The position numbers and the translations under genes were made by a program. Below are positions 16,940 through 30,461 of a DNA stretch of 64,000 nt, in pieces; position 1 is the first letter of the stretch, and each line of letters starts with the position of its first letter. This stretch comes from Clostridium transplantifaecale (GTDB taxonomy: Bacteria > Bacillota > Clostridia > Lachnospirales > Lachnospiraceae), in NCBI RefSeq assembly GCF_900626075.1, contig NZ_UYZY01000002.1, positions 558,001-622,000 of the forward strand, in the 5' to 3' direction. The notes below the pieces were generated by a model. It was not told the origin of the DNA. It did no database searches and worked only from the letters and a program-made list of their open reading frames with translations.

Positions 16940-17012
16940 TGGGGCCTATAGGGCTCGAACCTATGACCCTCTGCTTGTAAGGCAGATGCTCTCCCAGCTG
17001 AGCTAAGACCCC
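16940..17012 (-). tRNA. tRNA-Val (anticodon TAC)
   Basis: 73 bases. Acceptor GGGGTCT/AGGCCCC, anticodon loop CTTACAA, T-loop TTCGAGC. Confidence 0.95.
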
Positions 17013-17028
17013 TTATCTTTATAAAAAA

Positions 17029-17102
17029 CGACCCAGATCGGACTCGAACCGACGACCTCCGCCGTGACAGGGCGGCGCTCTAACCAACTGAGCCACTGGG
17101 CC
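17029..17102 (-). tRNA. tRNA-Asp (anticodon GTC)
   Basis: 74 bases. Acceptor GGCCCAG/CTGGGTC with one G-U pair, anticodon loop CTGTCAC, discriminator G. It is the first tRNA after 23S rRNA; no 5S gene lies between them. Confidence 0.95.
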
Positions 17103-17166
17103 ATATATACCTTCAAAACCACATATTGAAATTCATCCGTTTAAACTTTGTTTCCATAACCTAACC

Positions 17167-20056
<2,890 letters not shown>

Positions 20057-20480
20057 AATTGACTCAAACCTGCGGGTGCGGGTTCTTGTCTAAGATTCAT
20101 AGCGTTGAATCTTTGGTTTAGGTTTACAAATAAATTCGTTTTGGTTTGTTTTTTTCGGTTACACTTTCGTGTAACACCTCGGATGTCTTGATTTTCTTCC
20201 ATGAATTGCTCCATGAAATACTTATCTAGATATTATTTCAATATGCAGTTTTCAAGGTACATATTTGACTGAAGTTTATCAGTCATTAGCAAACTCGATG
20301 AACTCAAATTCACTAATCACTGGTAAAAACCAGTTATATGGAACAGCACTACCCTGCTGGAGTGGGTTAACACATCGTCGTCACAGATGTCTTTTTCATC
20401 TGGTTAAAAATTACAAATTCATCCATTCAGATGTGTCCGTTCTATATAAAACACTCTTGCGAGTGAGTTTTTAAAAAGTA
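20057..20480 (-). other. Spacer between 5S and 23S rRNA
   Basis: About 424 bases without a tRNA. Directly after 5S there is a terminator-like hairpin on the minus strand (CACTC-GCAA-GAGTG followed by TTTTATAT). Further on are an ACTGG/CCAGT stem and the ACCTTGAAAACTGCATA motif that usually precedes 23S in clostridial spacers. Confidence 0.7.
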
Positions 20481-20598
20481 ATCCGGCAGCCACCTGCTTT
20501 CCCATATCGTTACCAATATAGTATCATCGGCCGCTCAGGTCTTAACCATCGTGTTCGGGATGGGAACGGGTGTGACCCCTGAGCGCATCGCCACCGGA
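20481..20598 (-). rRNA. rrf: 5S ribosomal RNA, located between 16S and 23S
   Basis: About 118 bases. The ends pair (TCCGGTGGC with GCTGCCGGA) and the conserved core CCCATCCCGAACACG is present on the minus strand. It lies about 88 bases after 16S and about 424 bases before 23S. Confidence 0.92.
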
Positions 20599-20682
20599 AA
20601 TTTTCATTTCCAGGACTTCGATATTAAATTATATTCGATATCCTCGAAAACTCAACAGTATATAAAACCTCTACTTCTTCTT

Positions 20683-22220
<1,538 letters not shown>

Positions 22221-22464
22221 AAGATTTGATTCCGTTCAAAAATCGCTTGGCTATTTTTGTCCGTTTGTGTTCGCTTTTGTAGCACTTTCGTGCTCCGCAA
22301 GTGTATCACGTTTTTACTTGGTTTTGTTCTGAATGTTCTCTCGAACTTCTAGGCTTAACCAAAAGCCTTTGTTCTTTAAGAATTTTCAAGGTTTTACATA
22401 CTGTTCAGTTTTCAAGGTTCTTTGTTGTTGAACGCTGTCGTTTGTTCTCAGCAGCAACTTTTAT
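22221..22464 (-). other. rRNA operon leader
   Basis: This is the transcribed leader between promoter P2 and 16S. It holds repeated CCTTGAAAACTGAACA and CCTTGAAAATTCTTAAAGAAC blocks, which are typical of clostridial and bacillar rRNA leaders and resemble box elements for processing or antitermination. It has no coding frame. Confidence 0.6.
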
Positions 22465-22493
22465 ATCTTACCATAATTGTTTTTGTTTGTCAA
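22465..22493 (-). promoter_or_regulatory. rRNA operon promoter P2
   Basis: TTGACA (22488-22493), a 17-base spacer and TAAGAT (22465-22470) on the minus strand. The start region carries a GTTGCTGCTGAGAAC block similar to that after P1. Confidence 0.85.
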
Positions 22494-22556
22494 CAACTTT
22501 TTTTATTTTTTTAATTTTCTTTTTTTGAACCGCCGCTCGTTTTCAGCAGCTTGAAT

Positions 22557-22585
22557 ATCATATCACAACTCTCAGTCAGTGTCAA
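22557..22585 (-). promoter_or_regulatory. rRNA operon promoter P1
   Basis: TTGACA (22580-22585), a 17-base spacer and TATGAT (22557-22562) on the minus strand, 92 bases upstream of P2. Tandem promoters are usual for rRNA operons. Confidence 0.85.
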
Positions 22586-22642
22586 CACTTTTTTCGAATT
22601 ATTTAAACATTATATTCAATAGGTTCTTTTCAAAAAAGAAAA

Positions 22643-22730
22643 CGGAGAAAGAGGGATTTGAACCCTCGCGCCGGTTACCCGACCTACACCCTTAGCAGGG
22701 GCGCCTCTTCGGCCTCTTGAGTATTTCTCC
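22643..22730 (-). tRNA. tRNA-Ser (anticodon GCT)
   Basis: 88 bases with the long class II variable arm. Acceptor GGAGAAA pairs with TTTCTCC, the anticodon loop holds GCT, and the discriminator is G. It lies upstream of the rRNA promoters and has its own promoter. Confidence 0.95.
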
Positions 22731-22794
22731 GCAGTTATTACTTAACACTATTTAGTTCTGCGCATTGGACATGCTCATGTCGAGCGCATTGTCA

Positions 22795-22823
22795 ATTATA
22801 CTAAATAAGATTTGGGTTGTCAA
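22795..22823 (-). promoter_or_regulatory. tRNA-Ser promoter
   Basis: TTGACA (22818-22823), a 17-base spacer and TATAAT (22795-22800): a full consensus vegetative promoter between plsC and tRNA-Ser. Confidence 0.88.
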
Positions 22824-22843
22824 GCCTGTTTTTCCAGATATTT

Positions 22844-23554
22844 TTATATATTTTCATTAATCTTATTTTGTATCCGTTCATGCACTATATCTGCGATTTC
22901 TACCGTCTTTAGTCCCATATATTGTTCATATGGAATCGGCTCCAAATAGTGAACCTGAACTGTTTCCTTCTTAATAGAAGAAACGCCAAACGGTTTATAG
23001 CTGTCAATCAGCGCAACGGGTACAATGGGACACCTGGCATTAAACGCGCTTTTAAAGGTTCCGCCTTTGAATTTCAATATCTGATTCCCCTCCCTGCTTC
23101 TGGTCCCCTCAGGGAAGATAACATAATTGTTGCCATTTTTCACATCTTCAGTCATCTGATTAATAATTCGCAGAGATTCCCGGATATCCTGGCGGTCCAT
23201 CGGAATCCCTTTTAAAAGCTCCAGAACCTGTTTGACCAGAAAAACATTGGAAACCTCTTTCTTAACGACAACGCTGAGAGGCCTCGGGCATGTGTCTATG
23301 ATTGCAAGCATGTCGAACAGTCCCTGATGATTGGGAAAAAGAATAAAGCCGTCCTGAGCCGGGATGTTCTCCTCACCGTATCCCGTCACATCGACACGGC
23401 CGGTCTTATTTACCTTTCCCACAACGCCCTTCAGATAGTTGTACCGTTCCTCCTGTGTGTGAGTGTCGCTTTTGCGGCCCATCTTCCATATATTAAACAT
23501 CCACCATGGAGCTCTGTAAATGTTTCTTAAAACCATATATGTGATTCGATTCAT
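22844..23554 (-). CDS. plsC: 1-acyl-sn-glycerol-3-phosphate acyltransferase
   Basis: This 236-residue membrane-associated enzyme acylates lysophosphatidic acid in phospholipid synthesis. The catalytic block NHQGLFD (HX4D) is near residue 75. The substrate-binding block FPEGTRSR lies near 150 and VPVALI near 180. It has an N-terminal hydrophobic stretch (VLRNIYRAPWWMF). It lies 30 bases after ftsX and closes the long flagellar run, which is an unusual place for a lipid gene; shared transcription is possible but may only reflect packing. Confidence 0.9.
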   Translation of the reverse strand: MNRITYMVLRNIYRAPWWMFNIWKMGRKSDTHTQEERYNYLKGVVGKVNKTGRVDVTGYGEENIPAQDGFILFPNHQGLFDMLAIIDTCPRPLSVVVKKEVSNVFLVKQVLELLKGIPMDRQDIRESLRIINQMTEDVKNGNNYVIFPEGTRSREGNQILKFKGGTFKSAFNARCPIVPVALIDSYKPFGVSSIKKETVQVHYLEPIPYEQYMGLKTVEIADIVHERIQNKINENI

Positions 23555-23584
23555 GATGTCCCCCTGTCAGTCTTAATCACCGTC

Positions 23585-24479
23585 TTACCGTTTCAGTCTG
23601 CCCATGGCAAGCATGCTGCCCAGACAGCCGGATAGGATTCCCACGGCCGCGCAGGCGCGCACGACTCCCGGAAATACAGACCGGAGCGGTAAAAGGCGTA
23701 TTCCTTCCCCAAATAGATGAAACTGTGTAACCGCGAATTCTGTTCCCCAGCGGTATGTAAAATACAAAAGTACAATAGGCAGGACCATACCCGCGATTCC
23801 CATAATCAGTCCTTCAATGATAAACGGAATTTTAATAAAAATGTCCCTGGCTCCCATCAGCAGCATCGCCTGGGTCTTCTCCCTCTGTGCCGCTATTCCA
23901 ATAGCCAGCGTATTATAGATCAGCAGCACTGACATCAGTACAATGACAACGACACTTCCAAATGTAATTGTGGAGATGGCATTTTTGATCTTCAGTACCG
24001 CCTTTACCGTGTCCGCCGAGTTCCTGACACTTCTGACCCCGTCCAACTGCCCTACATAGGCTACAAATTTCTCCTGGCTCTCCACATCTTTTAAAAACAC
24101 CTTATAGTTATTGGAGTGTTCCAGCGGATTATCCTCCTCAAACACGCCTTCCAGCAGATTTTCGCCTTCGTAATACGTGTCACGGAATGTATTCCACGCC
24201 TCTTCCGAAGAAGTGTAGACCGTATTGGTCACTTCCGGGCGTTCCCGGAGCAGTTCCCCGATTTCGTCCACGCGCCCGACAGGCACATTATCATCGAAAA
24301 ATATCACCACCGCCACGTCTTTTTCCGTATTCCTGATGGCCGTGTTGACATTGAGTACGACCAGGTAAAAAAGACCGAACAGAAAGATACAGACCGTCAT
24401 CGTGACAACCGATGCGATCGTATATACCTTATTTCTCCATGTGTTTTTAAATCCCAGCCTGCACAGGTATGAAAATGTC

Positions 24480-24490
<11 letters not shown>
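23585..24490 (-). CDS. ftsX: Cell-division ABC transporter permease FtsX
   Basis: This 301-residue protein has a cytoplasmic N-terminus, one helix at residues 20-45, a large extracellular loop to about 165, and three further helices from about 170 to the end, matching FtsX. FtsX partners FtsE and activates peptidoglycan hydrolases through its outer loop. It overlaps ftsE by 11 bases. The pair directly follows flhB. Confidence 0.92.
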
Positions 24491-25184
<694 letters not shown>

Positions 25185-25209
25185 CCATACCCCGTATGCA
25201 GCTCATCCG

Positions 25210-26280
25210 TCAGTGTTTTCCGCCGTTCGTCTTCTTTAGATTATATACGAAAGCTAGAATTCCCGCCACTGTCTGGTAAAATTCTTCCGGAATTTCCATG
25301 TCCAGTTCCACATTTTCATACAGTCCGCGGGCCAACGGCCGGTTTTCCATAATATAAACGCCATTCGCCTCGCCAATCTCAACAATCTTAAGCGCTACAC
25401 GGTCTGCTCCCTTGGCTACCACACGCGGCGCACGATCCTGATCCGTATTATAGGAAAGAGCCACCGCAAAATGGGTTGGGTTTCTGATAATCACATCCGC
25501 TTCCGGCACCTTCTGCATCATTCTTCTGGATGCCATTGCTCTCTGTTTCTGGCGGATCATGCCTTTTATCTGCGGATCCCCCTCCGTCTGCTTATACTCT
25601 TCCTTCACATCCTGCTTGCTCATGCGCATATCTTTTTCATACTCCCACCATTGAAAGAGAAAATCAAATACGGCAATGAAAATGAATATCGCGCCTACGG
25701 TATTTACCATCGACGTCATCGTGGAACCGACATAGGCAATTGCCCCCGCCACGCTCCCGTCCATCAGACGGGCAAATTCGTGGAGTCTGTTTTTCAGCAC
25801 ATCAAAAATAATCCAGGTCAGAACCGAAACCTTAATAAGTGCTTTCAGCAAATCCACCATAGAACGTATAGAAAACAGCCGTTTCATCCCCTGGATTGGG
25901 TTCATCTTGCTTGCCTTGAATTTAATCGCATCCATAGAGAACAGCATCCGCGTCTGGGCGGCCGTCGCAACAACTGCAGCCAGGATACTGAGTCCGGCAA
26001 TCGGAAGTATCGTCTCGATAAATAGCAGCATCCCCTTAGAAAGCTTGTCCCCTACATTAGCGGGGTTGACCGGATAGGATGTTCCTGCATAGGAAAAGAA
26101 AAGACTCACGCATTTTCTTATATTTTCATACATAAAAGGAGCCAGCAGTCTCAGTCCATTAAAAAGAACCAGGAGCGATACCACCGCAACGATATCCTGG
26201 CTCTGAAATATATGTCCTTTTTTCCGTTCATCCCTCCGCCGTTTGGGAGTGGCTTTCTCAGTCTTCTCGTCAGCAGCCAA
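25210..26280 (-). CDS. flhB: Flagellar type III export switch protein FlhB
   Basis: This 356-residue membrane protein of the export gate switches substrate class from rod/hook to filament after self-cleavage. The N-terminal part has four hydrophobic segments and the typical EKATPKRRRDERKKG start. The cleavage motif NPTH is seen in IIRNPTHFAVAL near residue 265. It begins 20 bases after fliR and precedes ftsE. A second protein with only the C-terminal domain is at 52144-52572. Confidence 0.95.
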   Translation of the reverse strand: MAADEKTEKATPKRRRDERKKGHIFQSQDIVAVVSLLVLFNGLRLLAPFMYENIRKCVSLFFSYAGTSYPVNPANVGDKLSKGMLLFIETILPIAGLSILAAVVATAAQTRMLFSMDAIKFKASKMNPIQGMKRLFSIRSMVDLLKALIKVSVLTWIIFDVLKNRLHEFARLMDGSVAGAIAYVGSTMTSMVNTVGAIFIFIAVFDFLFQWWEYEKDMRMSKQDVKEEYKQTEGDPQIKGMIRQKQRAMASRRMMQKVPEADVIIRNPTHFAVALSYNTDQDRAPRVVAKGADRVALKIVEIGEANGVYIMENRPLARGLYENVELDMEIPEEFYQTVAGILAFVYNLKKTNGGKH

Positions 26281-26300
26281 ACAGTATCCCCCCTCTCATA

Positions 26301-27077
26301 TCAGAACAGTGTCAGAACCTTCTGCATATCTTCCATCAGACTTACAACATAACGATCTATAAATTCGCCCAAAGGCTGTGCAAATAACATCATCAGTAGA
26401 ATGCCGGCCGCAATCTTGGTCTGGAGATTGATGACAAATACATGTATCTGGGGGATCAGTTTCATCAGAATCCCCATTGCCGCTTCCAGGATGAACTCAG
26501 CCGCCACAAACGGCAGCGCCAGTTTTGCCACCAGAATGAACACGGAATGGAAAAGGGTGAGCAGATACGCCGTGACCCGCGGTAGCAGAATCATATAAGC
26601 GCCCACCGGTACCACTTCATAAGAATAGGCAAAGAGTTTGATCATGACCAGATGGCTTCCCGTTGCAAAAAAATAGAGCACAAACAGCATATTCAGCATC
26701 TGCCCCCAGGTCGACGCCTGCACGCTGCTCACCGGATCCATCACTTTTGCCATGGACAGGCCGAATACCGTATCCATCAAATCACCGGCCACATAGAGCA
26801 TATAGTAATAAATCTGGAATACCATCCCCATCAGGAGTCCGATTCCCAGTTCCCGGATCATGGCAAACATCATATCCGGCGGTTCCAACGCCGCCACTGC
26901 CGCCCCATCCTGCAGCGGAGCCAGCAGAAGACTCACTGAAAAAACCAGTCCCACCCTGGCCATCATCGGTACATTTTTTCTTGAAAATATCGGGTTCATC
27001 CACAGGAGGGCTCCCATCCTGACAAATACAAGGAGAAAGACATCCAGATAACCAAGAATTTCATCCATAATCATCAC
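26301..27077 (-). CDS. fliR: Flagellar export gate protein FliR
   Basis: This 258-residue polytopic membrane protein of the export gate has about six hydrophobic segments and typical FliR blocks (FLLVFVRMGALLWMNPIF near the start, ARVGLVFSVSLLLAP, ELGIGLLMGMVFQI). It is 3 bases after fliQ and 20 bases before flhB, in the conserved fliO-P-Q-R-flhB order. Confidence 0.95.
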   Translation of the reverse strand: MMIMDEILGYLDVFLLVFVRMGALLWMNPIFSRKNVPMMARVGLVFSVSLLLAPLQDGAAVAALEPPDMMFAMIRELGIGLLMGMVFQIYYYMLYVAGDLMDTVFGLSMAKVMDPVSSVQASTWGQMLNMLFVLYFFATGSHLVMIKLFAYSYEVVPVGAYMILLPRVTAYLLTLFHSVFILVAKLALPFVAAEFILEAAMGILMKLIPQIHVFVINLQTKIAAGILLMMLFAQPLGEFIDRYVVSLMEDMQKVLTLF

Positions 27078-27080
27078 CCT

Positions 27081-27344
27081 CTACAGCCCGGCCATGAGAG
27101 AAAAAATGTGCTGCACGAATTCCGTAAAAACACCCAGCATCCAGGAACCGGTCACCAGAAGCACAATAGCAATTACGATGAGCTTCGGCACAAAGGTCAG
27201 GGTCTGCTCGTGAATCTGCGTCGCTGCCTGAAAAATAGCTACAATAAGTCCTACCACGATACTGACAAGCAAAAGAGGTCCGGCCATCTGAAACGCAACC
27301 AGCATTGCCTGTTTTAATACTTCCATTACTTCCGATGTCGTCAT
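27081..27344 (-). CDS. fliQ: Flagellar export gate protein FliQ
   Basis: This 87-residue protein has two membrane helices (residues 15-40 and 50-75) joined by a short loop with QAATQIHEQTLTFVPK, the diagnostic FliQ block. It lies between fliP and fliR. Confidence 0.95.
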   Translation of the reverse strand: MTTSEVMEVLKQAMLVAFQMAGPLLLVSIVVGLIVAIFQAATQIHEQTLTFVPKLIVIAIVLLVTGSWMLGVFTEFVQHIFSLMAGL

Positions 27345-27381
27345 CTTCTTACCTCCCGTCCGGACTGCTGTTTCGTCCGCT

Positions 27382-28185
27382 TTATCTGAATCCCTGCACC
27401 AGCGTCTTGATTACCAGATCCCAGCCGTCTACCAGCACAAACAGCATCAGCTTAAACGGCAGCGCTATCATCGTCGGCGGCAGCATCACCATGCCCATTG
27501 ACATCAGGGTGCTGGCCACCACCAGGTCAATAATCAAAAACGGAAGGAAAATCAAAAATCCCATTGTAAAGGCCCTGTTCAGCTCGCTCAATATAAAGGA
27601 CGGCACAATTACAATCAGATCAAGCTGCATATAACGCTCCGGTCCTTCAACACCTTCCAGTACCACGGGATCTGTTTTGGAAATCTGCATGAACAGATCG
27701 AGACTTTTCTTCTCCGTCTGCTTCAGCATAAACTCCTTCACCGGAACCTGGGCCCGGTCAAAGGCCTCCTCCCTGGCTATCTCCCCGCTCCGGTACGGCT
27801 GGTATGCCTCCGTATTCACCTTTGCGATCACCGGGGTCATGATAAAAAGCGTAAGAATCAGCGCCAGCCCGACCAGAATCTGGTTTGGCGGCGACTGCTG
27901 TGTTCCCAGCGCATTCCGGAGAAATGAGAGCACAATAATTATCCTTGTGAAACTCGTCATCATGATAATAAAAGACGGAACCACCGCAAGGAACAGGAAA
28001 AGGAACAGCACATCCAGAGAATCCAGGGAATTGGCGCCGTTTCCATTGTCATACTGGATCGAGAAACCGCCTGCATAGGATGTTTGATAAAATGATAAAA
28101 CAAAGACCGCCGTCAGGATCATCAGACCGGCAGCCGCCATCATTTTTTTCTTTAATTTGTGCACCTCTATCTGCTGTTCCATCAT
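27382..28185 (-). CDS. fliP: Flagellar export gate protein FliP
   Basis: This protein is about 267 residues. Residues 1-37 look like a cleavable signal peptide ending near SYAGG, which is normal for FliP. Four helices follow, with FTRIIIVLSFLRNALGTQQSPPNQ, the most conserved FliP block, near residue 80 and the SELNRAFTMGF segment near 195. It assembles with FliQ and FliR into the export channel. Confidence 0.95.
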   Translation of the reverse strand: MMEQQIEVHKLKKKMMAAAGLMILTAVFVLSFYQTSYAGGFSIQYDNGNGANSLDSLDVLFLFLFLAVVPSFIIMMTSFTRIIIVLSFLRNALGTQQSPPNQILVGLALILTLFIMTPVIAKVNTEAYQPYRSGEIAREEAFDRAQVPVKEFMLKQTEKKSLDLFMQISKTDPVVLEGVEGPERYMQLDLIVIVPSFILSELNRAFTMGFLIFLPFLIIDLVVASTLMSMGMVMLPPTMIALPFKLMLFVLVDGWDLVIKTLVQGFR

Positions 28186-28242
28186 CCGTATCTCTCCTGT
28201 ATCTGTATATCAGTTTACACTCTTTTGTCCTTATTTGGCTCG

Positions 28243-28596
28243 TTACAAATTCGGCCCTTTCCCGTTCTGCCGGTCCCTTAGCTGCTTTGCAAACGCCGAA
28301 GTAAACGAAGAAGCGGCTGTCTTCCCGGCATCTGTATTCTTAGCCGGATCATAAGAATCCAGATCACAAATCTTCTGTATTCCCGAGGGGGATACCCCCA
28401 AAACCATAAATGTTCCCTGTATTTCCACGACAAGAAGGAAACTGTCCCTGGCAACCGCCGTACGCTCCCATACACGGATACCGCCCGAGTCCTGTTTCCT
28501 TCCTATCCCATTGCCTACTAATTTGGTCGTATAATATGCCAAAAATAAGATGGCGATCATTACTATAAAATATAAAACGAGTTTTACTGCCGTCAT
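28243..28596 (-). CDS. fliO: Flagellar biosynthesis protein FliO
   Basis: This 117-residue protein has one N-terminal helix (residues 5-25), a short conserved AYYTTKLVG block and a small cytoplasmic domain (ILVWERTAV-like strand, GVSPSGIQKI). FliO helps FliP assemble. It lies 2 bases after the FliN-like gene and 57 bases before fliP, the expected place. Confidence 0.88.
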   Translation of the reverse strand: MTAVKLVLYFIVMIAILFLAYYTTKLVGNGIGRKQDSGGIRVWERTAVARDSFLLVVEIQGTFMVLGVSPSGIQKICDLDSYDPAKNTDAGKTAASSFTSAFAKQLRDRQNGKGPNL

Positions 28597-28598
28597 AG

Positions 28599-29552
28599 CT
28601 ATTCCTTCTTGCCAATAATTTCCGTGATTCTGGCGGCAAAATTGTCATTGGAGACCAGCACGTCCCCTCTTCCGATCAGGATCCCGTTAACCACAACATC
28701 CGCCGGCGCGCCTGCCTGTTTGTCCAGCATCAGCACCTGGCCTTCCTGCATATCGAGGATATCCTTCATCTTGCAGACAGCTCTTCCGATTTGCACCGAA
28801 ATATTGAGGGAAATATCGCGGATTTTTTTCCGGTCCTCACCGATATCGGATACCGTGTTCTCAGTCTCCTCCATCTTAAATTCCGGAAATGAAACGGTCT
28901 TCACTGAAATTGGCCTTTTCTTCCTGTTTCTTTCCTGACTATCCAGAATCTCCTGACCCGAGACATCCCGGCTCTCTTCCCTGGTTTCATCCTCCATAGA
29001 TGCAAAGAGTCCGTCCGTTGTAATCTTGTAAAACTCCGCCTTCATCACATCTTCAATTTCCAGCCCAAAACGGACAAACTGAAGAATCCCGTTATTCCAG
29101 TCCTTGAGGCGCTGCTCTATATCCCGTGCGCTCTCCGACATCATCAACTCTCCGACCGTGCCCGTCTGCTGGACATTTAGGAGCGTCTGAAGCTGGGACT
29201 CCTCGATCCGGATGCACTGGGACAGCACCTCTTTAAACGTGCTGAGCGCCACCTCATCCAGAGGATTATAGGCATCCGCATCGACACCCATGATAAAATT
29301 GGTGATGCGCCTTACCGTCTCTTTCTCAAATATATAGAGGTTCCGTATCTGTTTCTGCCCTGCCGCCCGGTCCTCCTCCACGGCTACGGTGCTGCGCGGA
29401 AGTTCGAGTTCCAGCCCTTCCGGTATAATGCGCCGCACTTCCCTGCATTCAATCCGGGACTTTCTGCCCAGCAGCTGTTTTAATTTATCCCCCATCATCA
29501 GGGTAATCGCGTTCATCATCTCTAACGCCGCGTCTTTTTCGATTTCAGGCAT
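28599..29552 (-). CDS. C-ring protein with CheC-like N-terminus and FliN C-terminus
   Basis: I chose the ATG at 29552 (317 residues) because an AGGGGGG element sits 8 bases upstream; the ATG at 29561 abuts that element. The C-terminal 80 residues are a FliN/SpoA domain (VQIGRAVCKMKDILDMQEGQVLMLDK, then VVNGILIGRGDVL). The N-terminal 180 residues resemble a CheC/FliY-type region, but the phosphatase motif E-x-x-N appears as EVLS, so activity is doubtful. A linker rich in Glu and Arg joins them. It follows fliM by 18 bases. A second FliN-type protein is at 60249-61316. Confidence 0.85.
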   Translation of the reverse strand: MPEIEKDAALEMMNAITLMMGDKLKQLLGRKSRIECREVRRIIPEGLELELPRSTVAVEEDRAAGQKQIRNLYIFEKETVRRITNFIMGVDADAYNPLDEVALSTFKEVLSQCIRIEESQLQTLLNVQQTGTVGELMMSESARDIEQRLKDWNNGILQFVRFGLEIEDVMKAEFYKITTDGLFASMEDETREESRDVSGQEILDSQERNRKKRPISVKTVSFPEFKMEETENTVSDIGEDRKKIRDISLNISVQIGRAVCKMKDILDMQEGQVLMLDKQAGAPADVVVNGILIGRGDVLVSNDNFAARITEIIGKKE

Positions 29553-29570
29553 GAGCTCCATCCCCCCTGT

Positions 29571-30461
29571 TTATAAAATCTTACTGATCTGAACTGCTTT
29601 TCTGAGTTTCGTGTGGCCAATTCTGGCCTGAAAACAATTCTTATCCTCCACATACAGCTCCACATCACTGTTAATCAGTTTGGTCAGCGGAATAACATCC
29701 CCCGCCTGAAGCTCTAAAATATCCTGGGCATCCAGTTCAAAATCATGCAGAACCGCCCTCAGCTCCACCTCCGAGTCCAGCAGATGCTGGGTAATCGAGG
29801 TGCGGCGCACCAGGCTCTTCTCCTGATCCTGTTTCCTTACGCCAACGGCAAATTTATAGCCGAATTTGGAGGTAAGCTCCTCCACGTTGGATGCGGGCAT
29901 CACAAGATGCATACGGGTTGATAAGTTATTGACATTCACCTCTATCTGGACGATAACCGACACATCTTCCGGAGCGCTGAGCTGCAGCAGATGAGGGTTC
30001 GTCTCCAGACCGGTCAGCGTTGCCTGCATTTCAATATAGCCATTCCAGGCGTCATCCACAAGTCCCGTCATTTTCTTCAGGATAAATTCCAGGATCGCTT
30101 TTTCAATGTCTGTGAAATCTCTCTGGAATTCATATTCCGTGCCGGGTCCGCCGAGCAGCCGCTCGATCATAAAAAATCCCAGGGACGGTTCAATCTCCAG
30201 GATTAGAGGAGCCTCATTATAATCTTTGTTCTCCGGCATCAGGCTGATAATGCCAAACAGGGACTGATCCTCGATCTGTCCCGCGTATTCCTGATACCTT
30301 TTTTCTTCTATATTGATAATATTTACTTCGCAGTACGCCTGTAAAAGTCCGGTAAGATAAGTAGCAAGAGACCGTGAAAATCCATCGTACAGATTTTCCA
30401 CGGTACTCATGCGCTCTTTTGTAAACTTTTTAGGAGATTTAAAATCGTACGATTTAATCAC
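29571..30461 (-). CDS. fliM: Flagellar motor switch protein FliM, without N-terminal CheY peptide
   Basis: I chose the GTG at 30461 (296 residues), which overlaps the motB stop and has AGGGGAG about 8 bases upstream. The protein then begins MIKSYDFKSPKKF, which is where the FliM core starts (YDF-RP-RFSKE in other species). The usual first 30-40 residues with the CheY-P docking motif LSQxEIDALL are absent, and upstream residues in this frame are out-of-frame motB sequence. The middle-domain GGxG loop (LLGGPGTEYE) and the C-terminal SpoA domain (QAGDVIPLTKLINSDVELYV) are present. Confidence 0.9.
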   Translation of the reverse strand: MIKSYDFKSPKKFTKERMSTVENLYDGFSRSLATYLTGLLQAYCEVNIINIEEKRYQEYAGQIEDQSLFGIISLMPENKDYNEAPLILEIEPSLGFFMIERLLGGPGTEYEFQRDFTDIEKAILEFILKKMTGLVDDAWNGYIEMQATLTGLETNPHLLQLSAPEDVSVIVQIEVNVNNLSTRMHLVMPASNVEELTSKFGYKFAVGVRKQDQEKSLVRRTSITQHLLDSEVELRAVLHDFELDAQDILELQAGDVIPLTKLINSDVELYVEDKNCFQARIGHTKLRKAVQISKIL

